A DNA stretch of 64,000 bases, taken from contig OY754329.1 in NCBI GenBank assembly GCA_963573305.1, positions 133,845,422 through 133,909,421 of the forward strand, read 5' to 3'. Below the pieces are notes generated by a model. That model saw only the letters and a list, made by a program, of their open reading frames with translations. It was not told the DNA's origin and did not search any database. Below, piece after piece: positions 11,936 through 22,621 of the stretch; position 1 is the stretch's first letter; each line of letters starts with the position of its first letter. The position numbers and the translations under genes are program-made. This DNA comes from Pyrrhosoma nymphula (lineage: Eukaryota > Arthropoda > Insecta > Odonata > Coenagrionidae).

Positions 11936-14900
11936 ACCCCCACGCCTAAATGGGACGATTTCCGACGTTCTTTTTTTATTATCATTTCTTCATTGGTTTC
12001 AGATGGATTTTTAAGTGCGTAATTACCTTTTTTTATGTTTTCGTTTCCGAATTCGTCTCGCGTAAAATTTGTGTTTTACATAGGTGCGACGATTCTGCCC
12101 TTTGTAAATGACATCGCTGTGGCAGTCGGATAACTGGACGTTGTGAAAGTGTGTATTCTTCATCTACGTGCGTGTTTCCCCGCGAGCCTCCGCAAGGACG
12201 CGTGGCAGGGTTTTTTTTAGGATGCCGGGCATAAAAATTAAGGATATAAGGAAGGCCAATTGGGGAATGAAAGGGATAATGTGTGAGTTGTGTTTTGGCA
12301 TAGTTAGTGGTTCAATCTATTGCCTTTGCAGTCGTGTATAGTGCGCGGGAAAAAAGAATTCTTTGGCTATTGAATTGTTCTGCAAGCATTGAAAAATTCT
12401 TCATGGGTTTGCGCATGGTGACCTAGTGAAGCCTGTCGGTTTTTTTAATTACTTGTGCTATAAAACATTAAGAAGACGCTTTTATTTTCGAATCATAAGT
12501 TAAGGAACAGTGGTTTAAACGGGGAATAGGCAGAAAAAGATATTCTTACTTAAATGAAGGGAGGTATGAAGCATGCCGCATTGAAGAATGAGCTAACTAA
12601 TGTCAAATGATTTATTTATTGTATTCAAAATTCTCTCTCTATCGACAATTTAATTATTATATTCAAATGTACATTAAAGGGTGGAAACTTTGGTAGATGA
12701 TTAATCAAAATAGGTGGAAATGCGTTATTTTTGTTTGCGATACCGAACAAAACTCTCGAGCGAGAATAAAGTGTCGCGGATAATACGATGTTAAATGTTC
12801 GCAACATGTTATTGAGCAAAAATGTATGGAATAAATCGCACGTAAGTTCACGCAAATTGGCAAGTCCAATTGGGTTCAATATTTCGAGGGACTCTTGTGG
12901 CTCATGGTCGACTGTAATTGAGTCAGGTTGACGACATATAATAAAAACATTTCCTTGGTAAGGAGTGACATGTTCCGTTTTTTAAGCGGAATTAAACCCA
13001 AGTCTTCCCCGTGCTTGTTCCTGCCAACTCACACCACGCCCCAAAGCACAGCTTTACCTTCTGCTGTTCCCCCGAGAGCAGTGGCGCAGCGACTCCGGGG
13101 CATATCAGGCACTTGGCCATTCATCGTGTTCCATCGGAGTGACCGATTTATTTTCGACGGGAAGGGTTTTTTCCCCTCGAGTAATTTTCAGATAACATCC
13201 ATCAGAGTTTTATGTGAATCGGAGGTTCGCGCGCCGGTGGTGAAACACTCCACACTCCGTTTCATTCGCTTCTTTTCCAAGCTCCACTTCCCTATTTCCT
13301 CCTCTTCTTTTCCCTCTTCCCTTTTCCCTTCACCCTTCCCTTGGTCTCTTCTGGCTTTCCCTCTCCTCCTGCTTCCTCCCCGTAAAAATAGGCTCGCAGA
13401 TGAGGATGCTTACATTAGGGTTCAGTCCGCGATCGAAAGTTTATGCCCGATATCTGATTTCGTTCGGAGATCGATACTTTCTGATACAGCCTACGTCTAC
13501 GTTAATACGGCCTCTCTATACCCACCCCACCCCTCCTCATTTTATTGGGGGGTTTCTAAATCTCTACGCAATTCCAGGGGACGCTACTAAAATCAATTGG
13601 AAGCAATGCGAGTGGAGCTTTTTTTATCGATCCTTGATGGCATCGGTCATTTGGATTCGATTTCAGTGGCTATTCTCGATTTACTGGCTGTGAATCGATT
13701 ATGTTCTACCAAAAAATCATTTTCGTTAAAGGTCAGGGGTTAGCTGATTTTGGGAATCTGTTATTCGCGGTTGTAATGACAGCTTAGAAAATTGAATTAA
13801 GTTTTTAGGTGTTCCCAACTACTGAGGTTAAATCTCACTCTACCGCTATGTTTCCATAATATTAAGCGTCTTAGCTACTACCAACTCGACCTCCCCGTTT
13901 GAGGCGGGATTTGAAGCAATTTCCTATGGAATGTCAGGTCTTTACTCTACAGGCCTGATTGCTACATCTGGCAAAAATTGTCCATTCGTCCTGTTACATA
14001 ATAAAAAATTTGTTTCGAGCAACGTATTTTTGTAGAAATACTAGATATATCTTATCACCATCGGCGGAAACTTGTGTGGATTGCGGATATTTCAGCGGAA
14101 ATACAATTTATCGGCAGATCATTTGTGTTTTAGCCTTGGCGTAATGACGAGTACGGCTATTCCCCTGGTAAGGATATTGCATTTTGATGAAATTTACGTG
14201 GCGTTGTATAATCAGTCACATGTATGAGCTGTACTAATCAATTTGCTTCAAGGAATTTACTCATTAAGTCCAGAAAAATTCGACTCCCTCGTCAAACACA
14301 GGCACTGCCTCACTGATTTCATTGATTATCATTTTGGATGAGTTACGCGAGGGCAAATTGACTTAGGGCTAATAATCACGAGGTCTTTTTTACCAGGATT
14401 ATCCATAATTAATCATTATTGATGTAGGGAGGTTGATGTGCGACGTGATAAAAGAGCCTAACAGAATTAGCACATGCGGAAATGGAGGTTGTTAACTGTT
14501 GTTTGCCATTAGTCTATGAAAGAGATCTACAACATTCAACAAGCATCCAGTTATCACTTGAGCCAACGATTGAATGGATAATATTCGGAAATAAACCTTA
14601 TACCAGTGTGCTACTAATCAAACTAGTTGAAACAATTTTCATGCAGCATGTGATTGTCTCTTATTTTTTCGTGAACTTGCCATTTCTCTGACGAAAACCA
14701 ACCATTTCCCGATATTTATTACGTTTTCCAGTTGGTGATGAGTACTATTAATGACTATGAACCATAAGACAGTGAAAACTTAGATATGAAGGTAATATGA
14801 AGGTTGACGTTTTATGGTTGGAGAAGTGCAGTTTATGGAAAACAAGGATGAAAATAGATCCTTTTTGTGGATTTGAAGAGGAATAGAGGCAGAAAGGTGG

Positions 14901-15515
14901 CCTGAAAGAAAAACAAACGAAAGTTGTAGGGGCAGGTAGGGTACCAAAGGAAGGTGCTGGTGGTAATGCGACCACGGAAGTAGCTGGTTAGAAAGCTAAA
15001 TAATAAAAAGTCAAATGGGACTAGATTATTGAGGCTAAGGTAGTCCCTTGATGAAGAATAGGTATGTCTGGTATAGCTGAGTACATAGAGGGAAGTAGAT
15101 AGATAAGCGTCATTATTGGGACGAGATTGAGACTAGGAAGTAAATTCTTCCACCTCTTCAAATACATCCGTGTAAAATAATTTTATAGCCACTTTTACGA
15201 TATGTTGTACGTTACATGTATGCACATATATGTACAAAAGAAGTGTGAAAAGTGTGTAATGATGGCAGGCTGGTATCCTTATCAAGGTCGAAAGCATACC
15301 AGGCATAAGAATGACATTGTGCACGGCAATGGTGTATTGCTTTTTCTTAGTTACTCGGCGTTTATTGTTAGTGGTAATTGGGGAAGAAAGAGAGACTAGA
15401 TTTTATAGACGTGATGAAGAGAGTTAGGACGTAAGTAAAGATTGAGAAGAAACATTGTTGGTAAATAGGCCCCTGCACGTGTATAAATGGATTTTTACTC
15501 AATTTCATTTAAATC
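11936..15515. other. No recognised gene or element
   Basis: Unassigned, mostly AT-rich. A pyrimidine tract lies at about 13270-13385, inside a 220-codon plus-strand frame (12928-13590) whose product has no recognisable domain and is partly low-complexity translation. Around 15360-15415 a few codons resemble the end of an RTE-like LINE (GKKERLDFIDVMKRV), too little to call alone. Confidence 0.4.
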
Positions 15516-15961
15516 TTGGTACATTGAGCCAGATTTTTCCCTAGTCATGAATGAGACTATATTCAAATTTTATTTTAAACTGAAAAAAATGTAATAAGTA
15601 TGGTATAAATATTGTTATATTAATGTTGCAAAAACTTTGTTTTAAATTACTAAAATTCTCATTGATAAACTAAATATTCATGTATATGGTGTTAACTTGA
15701 CTCACATTTTTCACGCCAACCGCTAAAAACGCCTTCACATCCGAAGATTTGTATGCTATGCGTTAACTTGCTTCATTTTTTTGAAATAACCGTACCATTT
15801 TCCTTGGACAATGGCTAGTATATTTTGGCAAATATCTCGAAAAGTGTCAATGGTAAGTGACTGATATTTTGTTATAATTGGAGAGATGAGATCTTTTTTT
15901 CTTTGTAATGAGGCCAAATTCATCGAATTTGATGTGAAGTGATATCTGGATGAAACTATCT
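15516..15961 (+). mobile_element. TTAA-flanked MITE, copy 3 (diverged)
   Basis: It aligns in the same orientation with 61807-62360. The left end (GGTACATTGAGCCAGA, then TTTCCCTAGTC) matches the terminal region of that copy; the middle shares a GTTATATTAATGTTGCA-like block; the right part shares GGAGAGATGAGA and the block near 15920-15940. It ends just before TTAA (15962-15965). More diverged than copies 1 and 2, and non-coding. Confidence 0.6.
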
Positions 15962-16034
15962 TTAACCGGTAGATTACCCTTAGTAATAATAATTTTAGTA
16001 AAACTACAATCCAGCCTAACACGGATGTGGTAGA

Positions 16035-16210
16035 ACTTGCTTTTGACAGCGATTCTTCTCCACGTCGTTCCTGCCTTCATTACTCCATTTCTTCGCACAC
16101 CCCACACCACCACCACCGTTTTCCTGAATCCCCCTCTCAATCCCCTGATTTCCCTTACTCACCCCTCCCCCTCCAGTCACTTAATATCGGCAATGACTAC
16201 CCCCTCCGTC
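16035..16210 (+). repeat. Pyrimidine-rich low-complexity tract
   Basis: C/T-rich on the plus strand, including CCACACCACCACCACC. It belongs to a series of similar tracts in this window. The overlapping open frames of about 100-124 codons are explained by the lack of stops in C/T-rich sequence. Confidence 0.6.
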
Positions 16211-16252
16211 CATCGCCGGGTCCCTGGGCGGCGTCTCCGAAGGGGTGTACCT

Positions 16253-16830
16253 CAGGGTGTGGCTTATATTTTTATTTTTTCTCGGATTTTCAATTCCAAC
16301 ATTGTGCTCAAACTCGACGTAATACTCAAAAGTAACGTCATACCCATCAAATTTTTAGGACTCCGTCAATTTAGAGTGAGTGGCAACTTTAACAATCACC
16401 TGAGCATGTGACGAAATGAAGCCATGCAAGTTTTTCTGTATGTCGTTCATGTTTGCCGTACCGTGTGAAGTACGCATGAAGAATCGAACGCATGAATCTA
16501 TTTCCAAGTAAATGATTGCATGCGTAAACTGGAGTTGCGCGTGGGGCCGCATAAATATTTTATTCGTGGAAAACGGTTGGACATGCGTAAAAATGGTGTT
16601 AATTTTGTTCCTATCAGATCTCTTAACTTTGCGCGTTACCGTTAGAAGAAATGTTATTTTCCTCCAATAGGGACAATTTGACGTCATTGCTTTTATGTCT
16701 CTATAGCGGTAAAATTTGTTGACCAATCGAGCCAAATGTTTTTAGAACATCCTTTCTTCAGCCCACAGCATAATTCGAGAGGTTGAAATTGAAAATCCGA
16801 GAAAAATAATAATAAATAAGCCACACCCTA
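16253..16830. mobile_element. hAT-type non-autonomous transposon (578 bp)
   Basis: The left end begins CAGGGTGTGGCTTAT and the right end finishes ATAAGCCACACCCTA, so the termini are inverted repeats. The inverted similarity runs about 45-50 bp inward, including TTTTTCTCGGATTTTCAAT on the left and its complement near 16784-16806. The flanks are GTGTACCT (16245-16252) and GTGTACAT (16831-16838), an 8-bp duplication with one mismatch. Termini of the form C/TAGGG with an 8-bp duplication are diagnostic of hAT. The interior has no transposase; the 126-codon minus-strand frame at 16355-16735 resembles nothing known. It must be moved in trans by an autonomous relative. Confidence 0.8.
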
Positions 16831-16979
16831 GTGTACATGTATCCGTGCTTTCGGGGGGTTTGATGAGGGCGGAGCACGGTGGAGGGAGGGACAAGGGGTG
16901 CAGTTGGATTTGAGCGTGGTTGAGTGGGGGTTGAGGGGAAGTGGGAGGAGATGGATGGGTTAAGGGTGCTGCGGGGGAG

Positions 16980-17110
16980 GCTGATGACTCCCCACACCAC
17001 TCATTGTCCCCCTCTCCTTCCTCCCATCACCAGCAACCCCTCTCCGAATGTCTTCCCCACTCTCTGCTTTTCCTCATTTCCGTCCACTTCACCCCTTCCT
17101 TCCCGCAGCG
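16980..17110 (+). repeat. Pyrimidine-rich low-complexity tract
   Basis: C/T-rich tract just right of the hAT-type element, similar in composition to the one at 16035-16210 on its left. The two short overlapping open frames are low-complexity translation. Confidence 0.55.
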
Positions 17111-17267
17111 TTGCCAACTGCAGGCGGTTTTTATTTTCACTGGAACGAGTGAATCGACGTGATGGGATGGTCAAATTATATTTTTAAATGCCAGCTTATG
17201 ATCATCATCGTGGGTGTTCTGTAGAATAAATTCCATGTCCTTGTAGAGCCTAGCTAGTTCAATTTAA

Positions 17268-17345
17268 GCTAGTTTGAGAATGATATCATTCGCTGTTAAA
17301 ATTCAGTGAATTTGGCCTCATTATAAGGAAATATATCTTACGTTT
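17268..17345 (-). mobile_element. TTAA MITE fragment, copy 5
   Basis: The terminus GCTAGTTTGAGAA follows TTAA (17264-17267), and GTGAATTTGGCCTCATT (about 17307-17323) matches the complement of copy 3 near 15906-15926. Only about 78 bases of one end remain. A mariner fragment starts 16 bases further on, so the MITE was probably cut by later events. Confidence 0.5.
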
Positions 17346-17361
17346 ATTATGATTATATATA

Positions 17362-17705
17362 CGACGCGTGTTTTTTTTTAAGTATGTACCGTTGTGAAAT
17401 TCGGCCGCTGCAGTGCTTCGGTCGGCATTTGGCGCATGCGCGCTGTGTACTTACATCTTTTAGGAAGCCACAGACGCTATTACGGAAACATTCGACCGTG
17501 TTTACGTTTGTTTGCGAGTGTTTATAATGCCTCCGCCGATTGAAAATCCCGCCGACTGTGAAATACGCGCTGTGATTCGTTTTCTTAGTGCTAAAAGCGT
17601 GAAAGCAGCTGGAATTCATCCTCAGATCAGTGATGCTTATGGATAAAACATTATGAGCGATTGAATGGTACGGAAATGGGTTAGAGCTCGTACATATATC
17701 ACCTA
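17362..17705 (+). mobile_element. mariner 5' end, truncated
   Basis: The element starts after TA (17360-17361) with CGACGCGTG and a T-run, the layout of a mariner terminal repeat with TA target. A leader of about 165 bases precedes the transposase start at 17527. Sequence similarity is lost near 17705, so the catalytic DDD domain and the 3' terminal repeat are missing. It could not move now, even in trans, with only one end. Confidence 0.75.
17527..17702 (+). pseudogene. mariner transposase N-terminus (Mos1-type HTH), broken
   Basis: The reading starts MPPPIENPADCEIRAVIRF at the ATG at 17527 and continues through a helix-turn-helix-like stretch to NIMSD and MVRKWVRA. This is the N-terminal DNA-binding domain of the insect mariner family (often annotated HTH_48), which binds the element's terminal repeats. 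TAA at 17644-17646 and a second in-frame stop after NIMSD break it, and the frame is lost after the WVRA motif, where several residues seem deleted. The DDD catalytic domain is absent. A non-functional relic. Confidence 0.8.
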
Positions 17706-17859
17706 AATATCCGTACAGATTGCGTCAGAAATGTAACGGTGTGTCGTTTGTATGTTCGATCAATTATTTGGGAAAAGTTGTGGAAATAAAAGTTAGGAGT
17801 TATTGGGTGATGGAAGAATGTGGGGTGGGTGATCCACGTTTTTGACATTTTTTAAAGGA

Positions 17860-18100
17860 GCGCGCTTAGTTAATTTATCCATGTCGAGAGAATGGATGGG
17901 ATAAAGAAACATATTTATGAAAGAGGATTGAATGGTGTGAGACGAAGGAATAGAACAAGAAAGCCTTAGCTGAATGTAGTGAAAGCTACTTTAAAGAGAA
18001 GGAATATTAGGTGTCGTAAGAGCAGGAAGGCATGCATGAAGCAATGTATGAGTAATGAAACTGAAGCAAAAGAGGAATGCTAGGATTGGGCAATATGGAG
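17860..18100 (+). pseudogene. Possible LINE C-terminal fragment
   Basis: One plus-strand frame reads MDGIKKHIYERGLNGVRRR, then NRTRKP, a stop, and a basic stretch RNIRCRKSRKACMKQC. The ERGL.....NRTR pattern resembles the C-terminal end of some RTE/I-group LINE polyproteins. The match is short and stops are present, so this is tentative. Confidence 0.3.
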
Positions 18101-18269
18101 GAAATAATTAAAGCAGAGTCAGCTTTACAGGCCTATCACCGAGAATTGAACTTTTTTTACTGTCTACCCCAAAATGAGCGGCGTGATTGCTATGTGTGTA
18201 TGCAATTTCTCATTACGTGCAACTTGTGGAACTATTCGCTAAATTTTATAGCAGTTGGCAGCCCTGCTT

Positions 18270-18370
18270 TTCAGTCACCCACCAGTCTCTGTTCCCCTCC
18301 TCTTCTCAGTAAAATGGGTCTCATTCTCGCCTCCTCATCCTCTACCCCCCCTTCTCCCCGCCCCCACTCT
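18270..18370 (+). repeat. Pyrimidine-rich low-complexity tract
   Basis: C/T-rich plus-strand tract. The 170-codon plus-strand frame (18077-18589) across it contains no recognisable domain and is considered chance. Confidence 0.5.
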
Positions 18371-18589
18371 TCCAACGACCAACTAGCCTTTATTACCATC
18401 CTCGCGGACAATTTATCTGTACTTCCCACTTCCTCTGCGCATCGGCTCGCTTGCATCATTCCTTCCTACCAATCAAAATTTTGCTTCCAATTCCAGCACA
18501 TCCCACGCCCCGTGTTTTGTGAAACACGGAAAGGTAAATGGTCACGATCTCGAAAAAATATTTTAAATTTCATATTCAGGATAAATTGA

Positions 18590-19937
18590 AAATAACCACG
18601 TCGACAGATTTGGAGGATAAAACAGGAAGAGGAAAAGGTTGTTGATAGTTAATCAGTTCCAAAAAATTTAATGCGCAAGTATATATGGCCCAAGAAAACA
18701 AAAAAATATTTGCTTATTTATTTTTTTAACGAAGTTTATTTAAATATTTAATGTTTTCGTTTCACCAACGGCTTCATAGTTGAAGCATTTGAATATTTTT
18801 TTTATTTATTCCTGGCTTTTGTGGACGGCGTACAGCTTAATTTCATCCTTTTCAAGCAGATAAATAAAATAATTTTTTTCTTCTTCTGGAGATACATGAA
18901 AGACAATTATATATGTATTGTTATTATTTATACAATTATATAGAAAGAGGATATGAAGAGGAATCTTCTGGATAAATAATTTATGCATTTCAATAAAATC
19001 TTATTTTTTCCGGGAATGGTGATCATTATCCAGTTTCATTTCATTCTTTCTAAGCTTCTGATTCGTCTCTTTTCCCTGGAAATAAATGTCATCAATTTTT
19101 CTCCGTGAGAAGTCTCAAGCTTTCTCTTTATGTGCCTCGTTTCTTACAGGGTCGCCTCACTAAAGTCTTTCTACTCGGTTGAATCAAATCCGCGGAATGG
19201 GTTCCATTATATGGTCCCATTTCGGGTGGTCCCCTCCCTCGGGTTTTGAAGGTGCGTCGGGGAAGAATTATGTACATACATTTACGGATGGCTGATGATA
19301 TTCTTAGTGATCAATTTTTCCGAGTCTTCCAAAGTGTCGAGCAATCTTGAACTGTCTCGGTTCCAAGCCTCTCCTCTCTGATCCTCTTATTTTTTTACAC
19401 TCAACCCCATAAGCATCGTTATCGTTTCTTGAATCATTTCCTTTCTCCTGTCATCTAATCGTTTTCATCTATTCCACCTCTATTTTCTCACCCTAGACGT
19501 TTGTTCAAGCACTTTTTTCAATCTTTCAATAAGGCTTACCTATGCAACTGATATGATATTCACCTAATTGTTGTATTTGTCGCGTTATACATTAGCGCAT
19601 GTTAAGTATTTGGTCATTACTCGCTATGAAGCCAATGCTTGAACGCTCTTTCGCCATTTTGAACTCCTATCACGAAATCTGAGCTTAACTTTGGTATCGC
19701 TTAGTATATTCGGCTTTCATACGTAGTGGTGTGGAAGCATCTCACATGCAACATTTATCATAATGCAAAATCAGGAATTGGGGACTTGAAATTGATCAGA
19801 TTTCCATGTAACTGTGGCCTTAATGTCACCTATCTATATCTAATCCCACTATGTTCTCATCTTATACGAGCTAAACTGCTATTTGATAAAAAAGATGTAT
19901 CGACGAGAAAAGAGCGAAAACCTTTATTATTTTGAAA
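18590..19937. other. No recognised gene or element
   Basis: AT-rich DNA with several T and A runs. I see no coding pattern, no inverted repeat of note and no link to other repeats in the window. Confidence 0.45.
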
Positions 19938-20000
19938 TAGGAAATCTTCACGGAAGAAGTCAAATGCCTTAGCTAATTCCACTAGTAAATTTATAGCGAC

Positions 20001-20038
20001 GACCCGGGTTTCGACACTTTCAGTCATCTTCAGGTGAA
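20001..20038 (-). ncRNA. Hammerhead-ribozyme-like core, type A, copy 1
   Basis: On the minus strand: CTGAAGA (plus 20027-20033), a stem II region, GAAA, CCCGGG, TC. GAAA plus CCCGGG plus TC gives the four-pair loopless stem III ACCC/GGGT, with cleavage expected after the C of GTC. Stem I is weak here: only AC/GT pairs next to the core. Confidence 0.5.
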
Positions 20039-20044
20039 CCTTCA

Positions 20045-20084
20045 ACCTGAAGATGACACGAAGTGTAGAAACCCGGGTCATGAC
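20045..20084 (+). ncRNA. Hammerhead-ribozyme-like core, type A, copy 2
   Basis: CTGAAGA (20047-20053), a stem II with ACAC/GTGT pairing around GAA, GAAA (20068-20071), CCCGGG (20072-20077) and TC (20078-20079). The core boxes are intact. Stem I next to the core does not pair well, so self-cleavage of this copy alone is doubtful. Confidence 0.5.
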
Positions 20085-20189
20085 AATAAATCTTGCAAGT
20101 TGAATATTAATTAAGGTATTTTAATTCTTCCATAATGGATAACTTCGACAAAGTCAAGCCTACAGCTATTTCCTTTGTAGGAAATCTTC

Positions 20190-20865
20190 GTTGGGAGAAA
20201 TTTTCACTCTTATGACAGGTTTATGTGAAGAAAATACCGCACATGTTTGTCGGATAAATATCATCCCTGTGTGATTAATTTTATCATGCTTGAAATGTAA
20301 TATCTCCACAACTAACTCGCAAGAATACAAATGTTTGCTTTATTTCACAACCCAGGATGTCTTTGACGTGTTTTATCCCCGGATTGGGTAATTGTTTTTT
20401 TTATAAATGTTGCTGTCATATGTTTTCTCTGTATAAATATAGCTTTTAAATGGGTAAATATTCAGGGGAATGTAAATTAAGGAAGCTTAAAAACAATTTT
20501 ATCTGACTTAGGTACTGTAATATTTCTCAGATATTTCTCCATAAATTACACTGATCGTTTGCTTGAGAAAACAGAATCCAGGGGCATTCCGTGGATCCGG
20601 GGATTCTACTCAATTCAATTCGAAGATAAGGGAATCCAGAAAGCCCAAGCAATCTTTAATCCTTAAATGCCTTGCCCGCCTATTCGCCATTATCCCTCTG
20701 TGCCTCTGTCCCTCCCCCCTCCCCTCTGTTCATCTGCCATCTCCTTTTAAGTCCCGTTTCCCCAAATTCCCTTTCTTCGCAGTCCAACCCCTTTTCCCTC
20801 TATACCCTACCCCTATTGTCTATCCACATCCCGAAGAGCATTCGGATAGCGAGGCATCGACTGCG
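20190..20865. other. Unassigned DNA with a pyrimidine tract
   Basis: AT-rich to about 20650, then C/T-rich at about 20690-20830. A plus-strand frame opens at 20563 and runs into the LINE reading at about 20870; its first 100 codons are not LINE-like and are mostly low-complexity translation. Confidence 0.5.
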
Positions 20866-22296
20866 ATTTGCGATATTCCTGATATTACAATTTTGGTACT
20901 TTTTGACTTTAAAAAAGCCTTTGACACCGTTGACCACGAGCTCTTATTGCACAAGATGAAAAACCTTAGATTTTCCACTAGTACATTACATTGGTTTCGA
21001 TCGTATTTATCTGACCGTCAACAAGCGGTGCAAATAGGGGATGAAAATGTATGAAAATGGGATACTGTTAATACCGGACTCCCCCAGGGGTCCGTACTCT
21101 CCCCCCTGCTATTCACCATTTTCATCAGGGAGCTTCCCCTGTGCATTAGACATTGTAAATACCACTTTTACGCAGATGACATACAAATCTACTATTCGTT
21201 CAAATCCGCTGAGCTAACTCCGGCTGTTCAACTAATCAACGAGGATATTGACAGTATATGTTCATGGATCTCAAATAATAAATTAATTATATATCAATCC
21301 AAGACAAAAACCATCATTCTGGGCAGCCCAAGAAATATTAAAAATCCCCCTGATAATATCCCCAAAGTGAATGTACTCGGAACAGATATTGTATACTCCT
21401 CTACAGTGACTGACCTGGGTGTTATTATCGATCAAACTCTGTCATGGACGGAACAAGTATCCCTGGTCTCCCGCAAGGTTTTTAAGACTCTCCATCAAAT
21501 AAAGCGAAACAAAAATGAGCTATTTACCCATATTCGACATAAACTTTTACCTTACTAATATTACCAATATTTGTTTACTGATGTGTTACTTATAGCACTA
21601 TTCGGGAAGACCTAAACGTAAAACTTCAAAGGACATTGAATGCATGTATTCACTTCATTTATTTGATTCCAAAATTTGATCACATATCACACGCACGCAA
21701 GCTAGCAAATTTTCTCACCGTGCAAAACCGAAGAAAATACTTCTTAGGATGATTCCTATTTAAAATCCCAAAGTTCAGAAAACCTGACTACTTAACGGAG
21801 TTCTTTTCATTCACCACAGACGTCCGACAAAGAACTCTGAGCACCCCCCCCGGACATACTTTACATTTCCAGTCACCGAAGTACAATACTCCATAACTCT
21901 TTCTCGGTTGAAGCTGTAAGACTATGGAATTCCCTCCCTCAACATATTCGTCAAGCATCCTCCATAAATTCATTCCGTTCAAAGTTATTTCAATATCTCA
22001 ACTCATGCTCTAATTGATAGCTCTGATATTGTTACATGTGTTACATTTCTTGTCATAGTATGTTGATGGATATGTAATGTAATTTTAGAGAAAGGTAATG
22101 TTCATTTAATCCAGCTATGTATTTTTGTTTTTTTCTTTCTTGTTGGTGATCTAATTTATTAAGGTGCCCCTCAAGGACAAATCTATGAATTTACTAATGC
22201 AATGTTATCCAGTATTTTTTTCACTTTTTTGTATTGTTCCACTTGAACCTAGGGGTCATGAGATCCCAGGTTCTTAATAAAGTTATTATTATTATA
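20866..22296 (+). mobile_element. 5'-truncated non-LTR retrotransposon (CR1/L2/Jockey group)
   Basis: The LINE starts abruptly inside its reverse-transcriptase domain and runs to a 3' end with AATAAAG (22276-22282) followed by a TTATTATTATTATA tail (22283-22296). A truncated 5' end and a short-repeat tail are typical of target-primed reverse transcription. No endonuclease domain or ORF1 is present. I did not find a clear target-site duplication. The same kind of tail, on the minus strand, appears in both copies of the duplication at 45.2-47.6 kb. Confidence 0.85.
20871..22017 (+). pseudogene. LINE reverse transcriptase, broken
   Basis: Reverse transcriptase of a LINE, which copies its own RNA at a nicked target. 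Visible motifs in one frame: FDFKKAFDTVDHELL (about 20906-20950), then GLPQGSVLSPLLF from 21076, and the catalytic YADD at 21169-21180. Downstream are the thumb-like VLGTDIVYSSTVTDLGV and, further on, the C-terminal motif SVEAVRLWNSLPQHIR (about 21904-21951), ending at TGA 22015-22017. TGA at 21052-21054 and TAA near 21556 interrupt the frame, and there are frameshifts between 21560 and 21880. The catalytic aspartates survive but the protein is not producible. The C-terminal motif points to the CR1/L2/Jockey group; finer clade assignment is not possible here. Confidence 0.85.
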
Positions 22297-22420
22297 TATT
22301 CATCGAGATAATATTCTATGTAATCATAACTTGATGAGAGCTAGTTTTTTACTACTTTATTATTTTTTAATAATATTTATTGTTCAAGGAATAGCACTCC
22401 TTTGGAACAAAAATCAAAGC

Positions 22421-22621
22421 ACAGTACACTTTTTAGGAAAGATAAAAATTATGCGAATTTCACAATAGATAGTTTATTCACCTGAAGATGACATAATGTG
22501 TTGAAACCCGGGTCGTGAATAAACTATCTATTGTGAAATTCGCATAATTTTTATCTTTCCTAACGTGGAAAAATTTCACGTAATACACCCTGAAACCGCA
22601 AGTTTTCTTACAGTACACTTT
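22421..22621 (+). mobile_element. Penelope-like fold-back insertion with 49-bp perfect arms
   Basis: ACAGTACACTTT at 22421-22432 and 22610-22621 is a perfect 12-bp direct repeat around a 177-bp insert. The insert begins exactly with a 49-nt arm (22433-22481) that is the perfect reverse complement of 22515-22563. Between the arms is a 33-nt hammerhead-like core; after the second arm comes a tail of 46 bases containing CCTGAAACC. The tail layout matches the fragments at 59083-59203 and 60348-60490. The perfect arm suggests either a recent event or a self-primed fold-back at hammerhead stem I. No protein is encoded. Confidence 0.75.
22478..22519 (+). ncRNA. Hammerhead-ribozyme-like core, type A, copy 3
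   Basis: TTCAC, CTGAAGA (22482-22488), a stem II of about four pairs (ACAT/GTGT around AAT), GAAA (22503-22506), CCCGGG (22507-22512), TC (22513-22514), GTGAA. All conserved boxes of the hammerhead consensus are present. Stem I extends to 49 perfect pairs. Stem III is the loopless palindrome ACCCGGGT. Single-copy activity is expected to be weak with such a stem III; dimers are the known solution in Penelope-like elements. Confidence 0.6.

Larger units (their letters stand above)
19938..20189 (+). mobile_element. Penelope-like fold-back insertion with two inverted hammerhead-like cores
   Basis: TAGGAAATCTTC occurs at 19938-19949 and 20178-20189, a perfect 12-bp direct repeat around a 228-bp insert. 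The insert is a head-to-head pair: a minus-oriented terminus (19950-20039) and a plus-oriented terminus (20041-20177). Each has a hammerhead-like core followed by a tail with AATAAAT-like or ATAAATTT sequence. The plus tail ends with a frame reading MDNFDKVKP, comparable with the frame NIDNFHHIQP near 60370 on the minus strand. Inverted or partially repeated termini are common in Penelope-like retroelements. The two arms differ at many positions, so the pair is old or was made from non-identical copies. Confidence 0.65.

Noticed and set aside
12928..13590. 220-codon plus-strand open frame, the longest in the window
   Set aside because: Half is translated pyrimidine tract and no domain or homology pattern is visible.
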